Below are positions 34,601 through 45,543 of a stretch of DNA of 64,000 nt, piece after piece. Source of the stretch: Asterochloris sp. CNOR1 (Eukaryota > Chlorophyta > Trebouxiophyceae > Trebouxiales > Trebouxiaceae); contig OZ017755.1 in assembly GCA_963969365.1 (NCBI GenBank), positions 2,604,001-2,668,000 on the forward strand. The letters run 5' to 3'. Both the position numbers and the translations under genes were made by a program. The notes under the pieces were generated by a model, which saw only the letters and a list, made by a program, of their open reading frames with translations, had not been told where the DNA came from and did not search any database. The first letter of the stretch is position 1, and every line of letters starts with the position of its first letter.

Positions 34601-37600
34601 GCAACTGCCATCCCCTGCTGCGCCCGCCGCATGCCCAGTTGTACGCCACCATGCGCCTCAGCTGGTTTCCGCCTGCCCTGCAGGTGGTGCTGGGCATCAC
34701 CATCCTCTACTGCGCCTTGCACGTGGTCTTCCTGGGGAACAGCGGGATGCAGGATACTGACATCCCCCTGCTGCTGGTTGGCTTCACTTTTGGTGCCAGG
34801 TGGGATTGCCCCCGAGTGGTGACGATGCTTGCTACCTTCAATCCTGCGGTGTGGCTGGCTGCCTGGCACCTTGTCCTGGCGCATTCCAGGCCATCGCCAT
34901 GCCACTTCGTTGAGCTTGTCTATACTGGCGCTGGCGACTCTCGGTGACCCAAGAGCGCCACATGACACCCTGCATCCCTGCGCTTCCTCTGGCTGGATCC
35001 TTCAGCACTCTTGCTGTGGCTGTCCAGTCAAACGTCGGCAATTTTCACACTACGCTGTTCAAGCGCAGGGCTGCTGGCTGTTACAAAGCAGTGCTGACCT
35101 TCACACCCTGCCTGTGCAGCTTTGTGGCTCTGTTTGCCCAGCTGGGCGGGGGCATCTACACAAAGGCAGCTGATGTGGGCGCCGACCTGGTGGGCAAGGT
35201 GGAGCATGGCATCCCAGAGGACGATCCCAGGTGACCTCTGAGCTGGCTCATCCTTAGGAACTGCACTATGTTGGGGCTGAGGTCGTGGCTTTGCTTGGGG
35301 GCAAAGGTGAGACACGACATTCCCAGGTGAGCTCTAAACTCATTCTGAAGGTGCTAGGCTGGTGCCAGCTGATTTTGTGGGGTGAGGCTCCACATTCCCA
35401 GGTGAGCTCTGGACTCAGCCAGGACACTCCAGGCATGTGCTGGCTGAGTCACAGGCATTTGCTGGCTGACTTTCTGGGCAGCAAGGAGATAGAGTGTGGC
35501 AACCCAGAGGATACACCTGGTACTCCCTGCTGCAACCTTTGGTCTACTCTGTGAGCCCTATGCGGAGGAGCACAAGACTACGTGAGCATCGTGGGCGGAT
35601 GCAGGGGTGGCGCTCATTGTTTCACCCTTCAAGCTCCCTTCTGCAGTCCCAATGCAACCTGACCTGTACCACCGTCTGCTGGGAATCATGGCCTGCCAGC
35701 TTGTGCACCCGCAGCTGTGTGTATCAGTCTGTCCTAGGCCCCTAGTGTGTTGACTGCTGCCATGCCCTGCAGGGCCGGTTGATGTCGTCCAGGCTTGCAG
35801 CAGCAGCTGCCTGCAGTGTCTTCCTGACTGCCCTCAGCATCCACCACTGCTTGGTGCCTGCAGGAATCTGGCAGTCAATCGGGGACAGCGTGGGCTTGTA
35901 GCAGCGACTGTCAGCATTGCTCTTCTCAATACCCCAAGCAGCAATCACCGCTTCCTGCCTACAGGAATCCAGCAGTCATTGCAGACCTGGTTGGGGACAA
36001 CGTGGGCGACTGTGCTGCAAGGGGCGCCGATCTCTTTGAGTCCATCGCTGCAGAGATTGTGGCTGCCATGATACTGGGGGGCAGCATGGCCAAGAAGGTA
36101 AGCTGCCTGTAGATGCAAGCCTTGTCTCATGCAGCTTCCCTATCACCTCTCCCTGCTGCACGTCCTTGTCCCGCCTTGGTCAATGCTGCTCGGAGAGCTG
36201 GCCTTGCCCTTCAGTAGAATGGACTGCCCTTGGAAATGCTCTAGCAAAGTGCATTCCACAGGTGCCCTTTCTTTTGCAGTTTGTCAACCCACACCCCTTC
36301 CCTCTGTGCATGCGAAAGTCCCTGCAGCATGCCCCAAGCTTTGACCCCTGCGTCTACCGCAGCTTCATCGTTTTCCCACCCAATCAACATGTTTGGACCT
36401 CCTGAAATAGCTATCAACAGGCTGGCGCCCAGCACACTGCAGGCTCATGTATGTGCTACTCAGGGTGCACATGCCGTCAGCCCCTGCCCTGCATGCAGGC
36501 TGGTATTCAGGATGCCACAGGGTTCATCATGTTCCCACTGGTCGTGCACAGTCTGGACCTGGTGGTCAGCGCTGTGGGGATCATGAGCGTGGGCAGCGTG
36601 GGTCGCCAGCGGGAGGACCCCTACGCAGTCATGAAGGTCAGGCCCCAGAAACCACGCAGCAGGCCTGATGCCTTCCCTTGGTGGGCAACCCCTGCTGCAG
36701 CGGCAACCCTCTGGGCTGACTTGCGCCATGCAGCGCAGCCAGTGGAGGCTGGTCCCGCTTGCAGAGCGTTGTTCTGCTTGTGCATCGAGGGGGAGGTTCA
36801 GGTGTTGACGTCTGAACATGAAGGTTGGTCCTGCTGCGTGCAGACTCTGAACCTGAGCGCCTCTCAAGTTCTGCCGGCAAATTGCTGATGTATGCCTGTC
36901 AGGCCTGTAGTGTGACCACTTCGTATCCGTTGCGCTGAGCATGGCGGGGGACTGCAAGAGCTCCCCGAGTCCCACTGCAGCTGATGTCTGTTTCAGTGTC
37001 TGTGGGCTACCTTGCGCAAGGTCTGATGTGAGGCAGAGGCTTTGTCAGCCCCTGAGCTGAAGCCCTCCAGTCCCATCCTGCACCAGCCAGGGCTTCTGTT
37101 TCAACAGCTGACACCCTGTCTGTCAGGCCTGCAGGGTGGCTACTCTGTGTCCATCGTGCTGAGCGTAGCAGGCTTCCTGGGGGCCTGCCGCCTACTGCTG
37201 CACACGCCCTCAGCGCCCGCAGCCTGGCTGCACTTTGCCGGCTGCGGAATGATCGGCATCGTCACTGCCTACATCTTTGTCTGGATCGCTCAATATTACA
37301 CAGGTCAGTTCTGCATAGGCCTGCTCAAGGGCATGCTCAGCTGGAAGACGCAATACCACACAGGCCAACATTGCTCAGCTTGGGGAGGCTAGGGCGTGAG
37401 GGAAGACATGAGCTGGCTCACGCACCATTGCACAGGCCATTGTTGTACAACACACCCCAGCATTGGCTCCCCCAGAGTCTGGCCAACGTGATATGAATAC
37501 ATCTGCAGTGCATGAGTCTGCATTCAGCTACTGTAAGTGCATTGCAATCCCTTGGACGTTACACAGCTTCTGCATGCAGTCCTCAAGCCAGCCAGGGTGC

Positions 37601-40600
37601 TTGCTCTGCGCACCAGCTGCACCTCCTGCTTCATGGTTGCAGCACGGCACATGACCTGACAGTCCTCACCGGACAGCAGATGGGCGCAACATCTGCGGGT
37701 CCGCCTCTTGCCAGCTGCTGCTCTGGTAGCCACTACAGCGTGTGGTGAATGCCAACGGCTTGCATTCTCTGCCCATTGTCTCTAACAGAACACCTCATGT
37801 GGCTGCAGATTACAAGTACCAGCCAGTGCGGACAATTGTGCAGGCCAGCACAACGGGCCACGGGACAAACATCATTGCAGGTGTGCTGAGACTTCTGGCC
37901 TCAGCCTCTGCCAGTAGGGTGAGGGTGTGGGTGAGGTTGTGTGCCTCATCTCCTGCTATGGGAGGGCTCATTATCAGGCGACAATCAGGGTAGGGCACCC
38001 AACTAGCGTGCCCACCCATGAGCAGCGGCATCGCGCTTGACAGGCAGCTGAGTTGCCCCGATGATGGACCACCGCAACAACGGCAATGTAACAATCTGAT
38101 ACTGCCTGTGCAGGCCTTGGCGTCGGCCTGGAGTCCACAGCGCTGCCTGTGCTGACGATGAGCATCGCCCTCATCTCAGCCTACTGGCTGGGCAACACCT
38201 CAGGTGGGGCCGCCACACCTGCTGCCAAACACAGGCACAAGCCTGGTGCACGTGGTCACAGCTTTCTGGGACGTTTGACCACCGCTCCTGCAGCAGCCCT
38301 GTCGCGTTGAGTGTGCTGTCTTCCTGCTACCATTCTTGTCAAACAGGGCAGGCCAGCACTGCTGTATTTCCTTTCTGTCATGTCCTGGCTGCCAGTCAGG
38401 TCAGACCTGGCAGGCCAGCACTGCTCCATTCTTGTTCTGTGATGTTGTAGATGTCCTGGCTGCCAGTCAAGTCAACTCTGGCAGGCCAGCACTGCTCTTT
38501 CCTTGACTCAGTGCTGAGAAAAATGCATTGGCTTTGATTGGCCCTGGTTTTAGTTGTGCCCTAAAGCTGGCTTGCATTGTCACTGCAGGCATCACTGACA
38601 CCACTGCTGATGGGTTGTTTGGGACTGCTGTGGCCACCATGGTGAGTCAGCCTGCCGACTGCCTGTCCTGGCTGGGCAGACTGCTTGGGCCTGATGCTGC
38701 TGCAAGCTGCTGCAACAACTCAGGGGAATAAGTTTGGCCCAGGCCTGGTCCTGTTTGCCTGGTGACAGCTGGTCTGTGGCGATAGCTGGTCAGCTTGGTA
38801 TGGCTAGATGCTGCTGTAAGCCGCTACATGTTACTGGAATGGCTGGGTCCAGCAGCCATGGCATGCTGTGCAGCTGCACTGACGGCTGCCTCTGGGACCA
38901 GCATCTCCCCAAGGTGGTGCTGCTACACAGCAGCCGAGTCCCATGCGCGCCTCAGGATGTGAGCCATGGCATGCTGCAAGGCTGTTCAGCTGCACTGATG
39001 GCTGCTAATGGGGAGTTTCAGACAGCGGGATCTCCCGAAGGTTGTGCTGGTACACAGCAGAGGTCAGAACCCGAGCTGCGTAGCTGCCCTCCAAAGTTTA
39101 GCTGGGTCCTAGGTTTGCAGGCTATTCCCAACCCCATGCTCACAAAGCTGGGAGGTAGGGCAGGCAGCCAGCCTGTCTGCACAGGGCACTCCAGCTGTCA
39201 CAATGAGGTCATGCCTTGCTGCAGGGCATGCTGAGCACTGCAGCCTATGTGCTGACCATGGACGTGTTTGGGCCCATTGCTGACAACGCTGGGGGCATAG
39301 TGGAGATGTCGCAGCAGCCTGAGAGTGTGCGCGAGACCACAGACCTCCTGGTGAGGCACCATTCCTGCCTAAGCCCTGCAGCCATCATGACATTGTGGGC
39401 CTGCCAGTGCATCCTTTTTTGTGCAAAGCTCTGCACTAAAGGGATACCTGCTTGGCAGACTGAATGTGCCTCCTGGGTCTGAGGTCTGACTTTTGGAGGG
39501 TTTGACCCACAGGGTCGTCCCGGCTGTGCCTCTTGAAACCCCCAGACGAGTCACCAGCTACTTGCATGGAAATGCTCCAGAGAAATGAGCTGTGAAGCTG
39601 GACAATATTTTGACTGGCAGCGCAGACCACTGGTCAACAGCCACATGTGTAGACCTACCAGCCAGCTGCCTTACTGCAGATCCCCAAGGGCTGTCAGGTG
39701 TGTGGCAGCATTGCTGCAGATTCATGAGGGCTGTCAAATGTATGGGCAGCTGCAGAGGACCAAATTTGGGCCTTGCTTGTGAGTCAGCATACACGTGTGG
39801 CTGCAGCATGCACTGGGCAACACTATCAAGGCAGCCTGCATAGTTGCTGTAGCGCAAGGTGGCCTGAGCCGCACGGCCTAGCCCTCTCTCACCCAGTCAC
39901 GCTGCCGCTGTCCAACTCGCACTCCTGCGGCTGCGAGGCGCTGTTGGCGGCAGCAAGGCCAGCACCCATGATGCACCCAGTGCTATTGGTTCTGCACACA
40001 GGATGCTCTGGCCAGTACCCACCCCATCGTGTCATGATTGACGGACGTGCACACCTGTGGCTGCAGGATGGCTTTGGCAACACCCAACCAGGCCATCCCA
40101 TATGATGCAGCCAGTGCTGTTGTTCTGGGCACAGAGCGCTGTAGCCAGACCCCACCCCTTTGTGTCATAGCAGACCCACCTGCACACCTGTGGCTGCAGG
40201 ATGCTGTTGGCAACACCACCAAGGCCACCACCAAGGGCTATGCCATTGGAAGTGCAGGGCTGGCATCTTTCCTCCTCTTCTCAGCCTATCTGGACGAGGT
40301 CTCAGTCTTTGCACAGAAACCCTTCCAGACGGTGGGCACCTCCTGCTGACTGATGGGCACAGCAGCAGACAGGGCACAGGACACCTCCCATGCTTGCTCA
40401 CCATGCAGCAGGGTGCATACTGGAGTCTGCTGCAGGCTTCTAGGCCTGGAAGTGACGGTCCACTCAACTCAGGAGCCAGCTGCATGCAGCAAGGGGTCCT
40501 CACCTGAGGGGGCTGTGATGCCTCCTTTGACACCTGGGAACCTCAGAGCAATTGCGCCCATGCTGGCAACATACTCATTGAGTACTGGTGTAATCAAGGG

Positions 40601-43119
40601 GCCAAGCCAGTGGACCCCAATCAAAAAGCTAGCTGCTATGGCTTGACATGCACAAACGGCTGTTCCAACTGGCCAGCTTGGGTCTGTCTTTTGTTTGAGC
40701 TGCCTCCATTGCCAATGATAGACACTGCCACTGCTGGTGCTGCAGGTCGACATTGCCATCCCAGAGGTGTTCATTGGGGGCCTGCTGGGGGCCACATTGG
40801 TGGCGCTGTTCAGTGCGTGGTCCATCACGGCAGTGGGCAAGTCTGCTCAGGAGGTTGTCGTGGAGGTGAGAGGCTGCCCACAGAGGACAACGTCAAATCA
40901 CGTGCATAGAGGTCCTGCCACACAGGGCATTCTTCCAGACAGCAGTGCGCAGGTCTGTTCTTAACAGGTCATGGATGGACGAGGTGTTGGCTGACTCTGG
41001 GAGAGGTGCTCAGCGCTGTGTCCATCACAGCAGAGGGCAACTGTGATGGGTGGTGTGAGAGCGTGCGCAGGGTAGATGCTGCATACACTTGGCAGGTTGC
41101 CTCAGACTGAAGTGACTGCCAGCACTTGGCGGGGGGCTTGTGGCAAGTTGTGCGATTTTCCCCCAGACAAAGATGCGGTCCCTGACCTAATGTGTTCTGC
41201 AGACCGTGCTGTTCAAAGGTGCTGCTACAAACATCTCTCTCTGGCCATGCACTTGACTGCTCGCGCTCTGCCGTAGGCTGCAGGCTGCAGGCGCCCCTTC
41301 CTGCGGCAGGCCTCAGGGCAGTATGTTGCTCGCATCCTAACCTGAGACATAGCTGACTTGTGCATGCTGCAGGTGCGGCGACAGTTCCTGGAACACCCTG
41401 GGATCATGACATATGCTGAGAAGCCCGAGTATGCCCGCTGCGTGAGCATTGTGGCTGCCAGCGCCCTGAGAGAGATGATCAAGCCGGGCCTGCTGGCTGT
41501 GGGTGCCCCTGTAGTGGTCGGTGAGCTGCTAAACCCTGACGCTGACCCGCCTGGGGGCTGAGCATCTGCGTTTACGCAGCAGCAGACAGGCTCTGCACCA
41601 GCTTTGGTGGTTCGAAAGCCCTTGCCTGGGGATTGAGCACCTGCTCTGACGTAGCAGCAGACAGGCTCTGCATCAGCTTTGGTGGTCGGCGAGCCCTTGC
41701 CTGGGGGGTAGCCATCTGCTCTGACGCAGCAGCTATGGCTCTTGCCAGCCAGCGGTCTGGGGAACGCACTGTCTTGTGCTTGGGTGAGCTTGCAGTGTTG
41801 GGCTGCGCTGTGCTGTCTGTCGCTGACAGCGTGAGCTCCTGAAGCATTCATGCTTGGCATTGGAATTGAGTGTTACTTGGCATATGCCTAAATACCCTTT
41901 AAATTCCTAAGGAGATGAATGATGCCACATGGCATTGCATCTACTGTGCAGGGTTTGTCCTTCAGAAGTGTTAGCTGTGCCATGGATGTCAAATCAACGG
42001 GTGCGTCTGCTGTTCAGGGCCTCTCGTCCAGGCGCAGCTGGACGGTTTCTGCTATGCAGAGTCATCTCAAGGCTGCACCTGCCATTCAGGGGTTGCTTTC
42101 ATGGCTGCATCAACTGTGTAAGGTGTTGTCACTCAAACCTGCACCTGCTGGTGTCAGGACACATCTTGCTGTGCAGGGCTCTTCACGCAGGGCTGCAAGT
42201 CTATACATAGCTGACAAGCCCCATGCAGGGCTTGTCAGTCAGAGCTGCACCTGCTGGGCAGGTGTTTGCATCCATGGCTGCACATCTGTTGATCTCAGCA
42301 CAAGTTGCCCACGTTGTCTCTTAGGGCTGGGCCTTTGATGCAGGGGTTGTTTTCAGGATCATTGGGTGGGGCACCGGGCAGTCGCTGCTGGGCGCCAAGA
42401 CTGTGGCGGGCATGCTGATGATCAGCACCATTGTAGGTGAGCCCATGTCTGCCAACTTTCATGGGTGAGCAATAGACCTATCATGAGTGGTCTGCCAGGT
42501 GACTCAGCAACCGTCAGCCCCTCTGCAAGTTCCCGGAGGACTGCGCTGGTGTGCAGCACAGCACAGGGATGCATGAATGATCAGCTGCTGCTTCATGGGC
42601 TGAGAGGCGCAGGGCATGGTGCAGCCGCCTTGCAGCACTGTTTGTCCTCAGTAAGCTACGTCTGCTCCTCCTGATCTGCTGGCTGTATGTGGAGTCTCCT
42701 TGCCTCTTTGTGCTCTGGGCCCACATTGCCCGAATTGTTCCATGCAGACATCCCTGATGCTCTATCACCAGACTGCATGAGAGCCTGGCCAATTGCCGTA
42801 CAGGCATCATTTTTGCCTTGTTCCTAAACACCATGGGTGGAGCATTCGACAATGCCAAGAAGATGGTGGAGACTGGGGTACATGGCGGCAAGGGCAGTGA
42901 AACGCATAAGGCTACAGTTACAGGTGCGTCTGCCTGACTCAGCTTCATGCACTGCTGTCAATTCCCCATGATGCCTTGTCACATGACATCATTGCATGTG
43001 CTGCTGCAGGAGACACCGTAGGGGACCCCTGCAAGGACACAGCAGGACCCAGTCTGCATGTTCTGATCAAGATGATAGCCACCATCAGTCTGGTGATGGC
43101 CCCCCTGTTCCTGGACTGA
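31644..43119 (+). CDS. Type II (K+-independent) H+-translocating membrane pyrophosphatase
   Basis: Pumps protons across an endomembrane using PPi hydrolysis; plant type II enzymes (AVP2) are Golgi-associated. About 19 exons read in order: [15 protein letters not shown] (to 32109), [20 protein letters not shown] (32868-33019), [20 protein letters not shown] (33828-34013), 34684-34799, [20 protein letters not shown] (about 35113-35230), [18 protein letters not shown] (about 35963-36098), about 36500-36635, 37134-37302, [10 protein letters not shown] (to about 37879), [20 protein letters not shown] (38113-38204), [14 protein letters not shown] (38589-38640), 39226-39351, [20 protein letters not shown] (40200-40331), 40746-40866, 41373-41519, 42341-42435, 42782-42923, and [20 protein letters not shown] to the TGA at 43117-43119. 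GNTTKA (Lys where K+-dependent forms have Ala) marks the K+-independent class. The catalytic [11 protein letters not shown] motif is intact. In the last motif Cys replaces the usual Phe (GDPFKD). The first exon boundary is uncertain. Confidence 0.93.
32541..32867 (+). repeat. Four ghost acceptors/exon starts before the [13 protein letters not shown] exon
   Basis: GCAG-GT(T/G)TC blocks start at 32541, 32611, 32694 and 32778, then the real acceptor at 32864-32867 (spacings 70, 83, 84, 86). The last two ghosts repeat GTGTCAGGTGCCATCAGGGA and the following (A/G)GTTxxTTCAGCA, a diverged image of the real exon's GTGTCTGATGCCATCAGGGA. Confidence 0.85.
33340..33890 (+). repeat. Tandem copies of the LALLTSVSF exon region, about 188-bp period
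   Basis: CTGACCAGTGTGT(C/T)C recurs with its GACCA at 33459, 33648 and 33836 (the last is coding). Each copy carries flanking CTGCAG and a downstream (A/G)TGTGCAGC-x-(A/G)CATG block. A weaker fourth copy begins at about 33343 (GGTCGATGCTGGCCTTGCTG). The spacer CAGTGCCCTCT(G/A)CAGGCGCC is also duplicated, near 33570 and 33757. Confidence 0.85.
33977..34440 (+). repeat. Tandem copies of the [11 protein letters not shown] exon end with donor
   Basis: The real junction at 33990-34030 (GGGGCTGGTTGTGGTGGGCA|TGGTGAGCTGGG) is followed by diverged copies at about 34130-34170 (GTCGTAGTGGGCATGAGGAG, CTGGGCTGACTGCCAAGGA) and about 34265-34345 (GGAGGCTTCTTGGGGCTGAT, TGTTGTGGGTATGGGGAGCT). A degraded fourth lies near 34380-34430. 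The GT of the donor is lost in the ghosts. Confidence 0.8.
35225..35430 (+). repeat. Repeated exon-end/donor segments after the PEDDPR exon
   Basis: The real junction ATCCCAGGTGACCTCTGAGC (about 35225-35244) is echoed by CATTCCCAGGTGAGCTCTAA (about 35320) and CATTCCCAGGTGAGCTCTGG (about 35394). The two ghost donors fit the GTGAGC consensus better than the real one. Confidence 0.75.
35770..35995 (+). repeat. Ghost acceptors before the [15 protein letters not shown] exon
   Basis: CTGCAGGAATCTGGCAGTCA followed by ATCGGGGACAGCGTGGGC (about 35858-35896) mirrors the real CTACAGGAATCCAGCAGTCA with GGTTGGGGACAACGTGGGCG (about 35959-36005). A weaker copy, CTGCAGGGCCGGTTGATGTC, starts near 35767. Spacing is about 100 bp. 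Confidence 0.75.
36890..37455 (+). repeat. Ghost copies on both sides of the [10 protein letters not shown] exon
   Basis: Upstream: CTGTCAGGCCTGTAGTGTGA..CGCTGAGCATGGC (about 36896-36945) copies the acceptor and start of the real exon (CTGTCAGGCCTGCAGGGTGG from about 37121). Downstream: the exon end CAATATTACACAGGTC (about 37290) is copied as CAATACCACACAGGCC (about 37351) and CACCATTGCACAGGCC (about 37424). Confidence 0.75.
39801..40215 (+). repeat. Four copies of the GNTTKA exon start at a regular 130-bp period
   Basis: TG(T/C)GGCTGC(A/G)(G/A)G-type acceptor blocks lie at 39801, 39931, 40061 and 40194 (spacings 130, 130, 133); the last is the real acceptor. Each is followed by an image of ATGCTGTTGGCAACACCACC, for example ATGGCTTTGGCAACACCCAA at 40067. 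Flanking CACACCTGTGGCTGCAGGAT and TGTGTCAT blocks repeat too. Confidence 0.85.
40980..41075 (+). repeat. Ghost of the [13 protein letters not shown] coding segment in the next intron
   Basis: GTGCTCAGCGCTGTGTCCAT with CACAGCAGAGGGCAACTGTG (about 41006-41046) copies CTGTTCAGTGCGTGGTCCAT with CACGGCAGTGGGCAAGTCTG of the real exon (about 40808-40850), about 198 bp downstream. Confidence 0.75.
41525..41745 (+). repeat. Three 75-bp tandem repeats at an intron 5' end
   Basis: CCTGGGG..GAGC(A/C)(T/C)CTGC followed by ACG(C/T)AGCAGC(A)GACAGGC recurs from about 41549, 41624 and 41698, with GCAGACAGGCTCTGCA at 41582 and 41657 and a shortened third copy. The array begins directly after the exon ending VGAPVVVG and its GTGAGC donor. 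Confidence 0.85.
41945..42345 (+). repeat. Five ghost acceptors before the [10 protein letters not shown] exon
   Basis: (T/G)CAGGG-(G/T/C)-(T/C)T-GT/TC-type blocks occur at 41948, about 42014, about 42086, about 42172 and about 42225, ahead of the real TGCAGGGGTTGTTTTCAGGA (acceptor from 42339). Each ghost keeps CAGGG(G)xTT(G)..TTCAG/GTCAG followed by a GCTGCAxCTG-like block. Confidence 0.8.
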
Positions 43120-43139
43120 TAGTGAGGAATTCCTAGCTT

Positions 43140-43860
43140 AACGTTTTGCCCAGATAGGTAGACTGCATGCATTGACAACACAATTTTCCAGTCCAAGAGA
43201 AGAGCAGCCTGACTTTATCCAGCCATGTGTATAGTGGCAGCAGTGTGTGTCACCAAATGATGACAACAAATGTAGAAAGGCAATGCAAGTGGAGACTCCA
43301 CCGTGTAAATCACTCATGAGTGGTTCCAAGAAGCAATGATGCTTGATTCAACTTGTTTTGCTGAGTACTGAGTGCTAGTATTACAAGGGTCTCGTCAGGC
43401 GGCTCTCTTTCCTAAGAGCATGTGTAGCAATCATGCCAGCTGCAGGCTCTTGTTCTCTGTCTTGCCTAACTTCAGGGCTTGTAAGCGCCGTTGCACTCTT
43501 ACACACGAGATCCACACTTTGTTCAATCCCTGTGCTTTGGGCCTGCAGCCAAGAGGGTAATGCTCAGGCTAGCACGCAGTGACCAAGAACAGCAGCTCAG
43601 CTTGCATCAACCGCGTGCCTCACAACACATGCCCATCACACAGTCCGGGAAAACGACTTGTGCAGTTCCCAGGGCAGACAGCATCAAGAGCTCTTGTGGT
43701 GTGCTGTCGTCCTCGAGGATGACAGCACACCACACTCGGCACCCAGCTGCCGCATGGACATCCTTAGTGCTCACCAGTGGAACACACAAGGGAATCTTTA
43801 GGCAAGACTGCCAAGGCAAAGGAACCCCAGCCTCCAGTGCTTACCTGGTCTCTGCCACAA
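43140..43860 (-). pseudogene. Relic of the 3' end of a soluble pyrophosphatase gene
   Basis: The block aligns by eye, in order, to 46200-46870, the 3' flank and last two exons of the intact plastid pyrophosphatase. Shared landmarks include GCTGAGTAC (43362/46377), CTTGTTCTCTGTCTTGCC (43449/46480), GGGCCTGCAGCCAAGA (about 43539/46560), CACCACACTC with the following CACCCAGCTGCC, and the CTTACCTGGTC / CTCACCTGGTC splice acceptor-donor region near 43845/46829. Only the last exon and part of the previous one are represented, and the last exon no longer reads through as the enzyme's C-terminus. No upstream exons are present in this copy. It is therefore a truncated duplicate left by block duplication, older than or more degraded than its neighbours. 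Confidence 0.75.
43696..43733. other. 38-bp near-perfect palindrome in the pyrophosphatase relic
   Basis: GTGGTGTGCTGTC (43696-43708) and GACAGCACACCAC (43721-43733) are exact inverse complements. Between them TCCTCGAGGA (43710-43719) is itself a palindrome. Only the pair 43709/43720 fails to match. The intact gene (about 46695-46720) has only the right arm, so the left arm arose in the relic, probably by snap-back templating. Confidence 0.8.
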
Positions 43861-45543
43861 ACTGACGCCTCCCACAGATGATGCACACACGGCTACAACC
43901 CTGTTCTGAGAACAGCTGGGTAGGAGCAAAGGGTGATCCTGCTGCTAGCCAGCAGGTTGCTGCATACAGTTGCCAGCTTGGGCCCTGAAACCCACCATGC
44001 AAATATAGCGTGGTCGGCAAAGCTGAGCAGCTTATACGGTCCCTCACAACACAGCAGCAGCAGGGCCTGAGGTCCCCAAGCAAACCCTGAGCAAGCAAGG
44101 CTGTATATGCAAGGGAAGGGCAGGGGGAGAGACAGGCTGTAGAGCATGACATCTGGCAGGAAGACCCTGCCAATCCATTGGTTGGACAGGGCCTGTCCCG
44201 CAGAAGTGATGCGCTACTGATGCCACCCACGGGGGGACTGCGTGCTGCAACTTTGTGGTTCAGCGCTGGCAGGCCATTGTGGCTGCTCATGGTCTCCAGC
44301 AGCCGCTTGTGCTCCTGCATGGCCTGGCAGGGAAGCCAGCCTGGTTGGTGCAACTCAAAGTTTGCAAAAGTGCTGGCCAAGTTGGCGTGCGATTGCCGAA
44401 GGTCAGAGCAGCATGTAGGGCAGCCAAAGTAGGGCATACAGTCAAGATGTGCAGAGTCCTCCTCTGAAGCAGTGGCATCCAAGCGGCAAACTTGTCCCTC
44501 CCTGGTAGGCCACGCTGGCTCTACAGTTCTTACCAAGTGGATTCTGAGTGTCTCTAATTCAGCCTGAGGTCAGAGGCTCCCCCTATGGCTGGTGACCTTG
44601 ACATGGCACAGCTGTGTCTTCTGGCCTTCCTGCAGCTCAACATCACAAGGGCATCCAGGGACGAGGCTCTTGTGCATTGCAGCTGTGTGGTACTGACTAA
44701 CTTCATCTGCAGCTGCCGTGTCCCCAGAGTTATGTCATGCTTTTGCATTCAGAAGCCAACAGCCTTGAACTATGCAGCTGTCCAGTCTATAACAATCTAG
44801 AACTTATGTCAGGGGCCAGAGCACACACACTTCAAGGCAGAAGACTTCAAGGTAAGCATGCTGATTTGTCTATCTGTGCTGTCTTGGAGTGTTCTGAAGC
44901 CTGCCAGGTGCATGCCAAAGGTATCACGCCTGCACCATGCATTTATCCTGCAAAGTGAATCTGCAGCTCAGCTCCGGTGGCCCCTTTCACACCACTGCTG
45001 CTCCTTGCTCCAGGCAGTCTTGGAACAGGCCTACCTCCCACCGGAGCAGCGACACTGCTGTCCAAGAACTTGCTCATTCACCAAAATTTCACAGGTAGCG
45101 CTGCATGCTGCTGGTGCCCCATTACACACATGCTGTCTGTGCCTTGGTGCTGCAAAAGGTGCTGTCTGATCTGGTGGTGGGGTCAGCCTGGCAGGCCTGC
45201 CTGTACTGCTCAAAGGCACCGCACGTCTGTGCTGGGGGGTTAAATGCACTTGATGCTGCTGAGCACCGCATCCAGTCAACTTTGTCTGGCAGTGCCGGCA
45301 GGTGCACGCCTTGCTCTACTGTATGGGTGCTGACTTTCACCATGCTGCAGTGCAGGGGCTGGCCACTGCTACTTTCTCCATTGAATGCAGGTTAGACTCC
45401 AGATGACCAGTGCGACTGTGAATGCAGAAGGCTTGAGGGGCCCTTGCTAGCAAGGCAGCAGGGCTGCTTCATGACAGGCACTAGCGCTGGCAAGTCAGCT
45501 GCAGCCTCCCTGCAGTCTGCCATCTGGTGCCTGCAGGGCCGCA

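Noticed and set aside
39801-40215. Regular repeat spacing as a possible CRISPR array
   Set aside because: Units are degenerate, about 130 bp, and contain exon sequence. The setting is a eukaryotic intron.
41560-41850. Overlapping ORFs on both strands in the 75-bp repeat intron (for example 41225-41860 minus, 211 aa)
   Set aside because: The open frames come from a tandem repeat whose unit length is a multiple of three; the strand opposite a well-supported pyrophosphatase exon is shadow.
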